Notes under the pieces: generated by a model | Database searches by the model: none | Seen by the model: the letters and a program-made list of their open reading frames with translations, nothing else | Told to the model about the DNA's origin: nothing | Part shown: positions 63,494 through 64,000 of the stretch, piece after piece | Layout: every line of letters begins with the position of its first letter | Position numbering within the stretch: the first letter of the stretch is position 1 | Translations under genes and position numbers: made by a program | Assembly: GCF_049065735.1 (NCBI RefSeq) | Contig: NZ_JBAKHD010000001.1 | Span: forward strand, 496,001-560,000 | Direction: 5' to 3' | Length of the DNA stretch: 64,000 nucleotides | From: Paramesorhizobium sp049065735 | GTDB taxonomy: Bacteria > Pseudomonadota > Alphaproteobacteria > Rhizobiales > Rhizobiaceae

Positions 63494-64000
63494 ATGAGAC
63501 GGCAGCTATTCCCCGAATTTCTCTCGATGGAGAGGGAAGAACTGCAAAAACTGCATCAGCAGCGTCTTTTCATGCTCGAAAATATGCAGGGACCGCTGAT
63601 TGCGCTTCCGACGAGATATCCCGACGGCTATTTCGTGCCGCGTCACAGCCATAGCCGCGCCCAGCTTCTATGCGCTTCGCAAGGGGTGGTTTTGGTGACG
63701 ACGGATGCCGGACGCTGGATGGTGCCGGGCGACCACGCGATCTGGATACCGGCGGGCGTGGAGCATTCGGTGGAAATATTAGGCGAGGTCCTGATGCGCT
63801 CCATCTATGTCGCCGTCGATGCGGTCGCCGGTGTGCCCGACCATCTCCATGTGGTGGGGCTGACCGACCTGATGCGCAGCCTCATCGACGACGCCACCTC
63901 CTCCGACAGCATACCCGAACCCGGCAGCCGCGACGCGCTGGTGATCGAATTGATCCTGCGCGATCTGCATACCCTGCCGGAAAAGCCGCTGGGCTTGCCT
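63494..64000 (+). CDS. AraC-family transcriptional regulator (N-terminal part, truncated by window)
   Basis: 169 codons are visible from the ATG at 63494; the C-terminal helix-turn-helix domain lies outside. The cupin-like sensing domain is recognisable: YFVPRHSHSRAQLLCASQGVVLVTTDAGRWMVPGDHAIWIPAGVEHSVEI, typical of NimR/YeaM-type regulators. A region with many charged residues leads into helices (GLTDLMRSLIDDA). It diverges from the Fsr-type transporter with 133 bp between them and probably regulates it. The start could be a later in-frame ATG. Confidence 0.78.
   Translation, partial: MRRQLFPEFLSMEREELQKLHQQRLFMLENMQGPLIALPTRYPDGYFVPRHSHSRAQLLCASQGVVLVTTDAGRWMVPGDHAIWIPAGVEHSVEILGEVLMRSIYVAVDAVAGVPDHLHVVGLTDLMRSLIDDATSSDSIPEPGSRDALVIELILRDLHTLPEKPLGLP

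Overview
The window comes from an alphaproteobacterium of the order Hyphomicrobiales, close to the Brucellaceae/Phyllobacteriaceae. Three things support this: paired divergent Omp2-type porins around a short intergenic region; the order feuP-feuQ-cycHJKL(ccmIEFH)-degP; and a Rhizobiales-style gene transfer agent (GTA) cluster that includes the BR0599-family tail protein. The DNA is GC-rich and the genes are densely packed. I cannot name a genus from sequence alone.

Layout. 1-4763 (minus strand): a DUF2336 protein running off the left edge, a DUF1254/DUF1214 pair and a bifunctional PBP1-type penicillin-binding protein. 5217-20337 (plus strand): an apparently complete GTA structural cluster (small and large terminase, portal, gp3.5, protease, HK97 capsid, head-tail proteins, tail tube, chaperones, tape measure, baseplate proteins, NlpC peptidase, megatron hub), then a small two-helix membrane protein. 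20724-32285: a small secreted protein and FeuP/FeuQ, a lipoprotein, cytochrome c maturation genes ccmI-ccmE-ccmF-ccmH, the HtrA protease and a second two-component pair. 32543-43637: glnE, a PleC-like cell-cycle kinase with a perfect CtrA box upstream, pepN, a DMT exporter and an MFS transporter. 44031-48541: a tyrosine recombinase, two divergent Omp2 porins and tRNA-Ser(GCU). 48810-53414: a BON protein, a 32-residue membrane peptide, a membrane-anchored HhH protein with a histone-like tail, and a soluble lytic transglycosylase. 53655-62063: dapA, smpB, a predicted small RNA, a family-5-like uracil-DNA glycosylase, an NYN-domain protein, rpoZ, rsh, pyrE and hemN (with a perfect FNR/FixK box). 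62152-64000: an Fsr-type MFS exporter and a divergent, truncated AraC-family regulator.

The most striking feature is the density of short palindromic dispersed repeats. I separate six families by eye. A is about 150-235 bp with inverted GC-rich arms and a conserved asymmetric core (9 near-complete copies plus 2 fragments). B is about 160 bp (7 copies plus a half). C is about 140 bp (2 copies). D is about 93 bp and built from AGGGARTA octamers (3 copies plus a half). E is a single-copy hairpin and F comprises small hairpins. They fill most non-overlapping junctions in the GTA cluster. One B element lies inside the DUF2336 gene and is read through in frame, adding about 56 residues. One A element supplies the last residues and the stop codon of the GTA NlpC peptidase. 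D elements begin exactly at the TAA stop codons of dapA, hemN and the Fsr-type transporter gene.

The strongest candidates for undescribed biology are the protein-invading B repeat, the nested modular structure of family A, the stop-codon-anchored D repeat, and a promoter/hairpin/terminator unit downstream of smpB that looks like a small RNA gene of about 87 nt.
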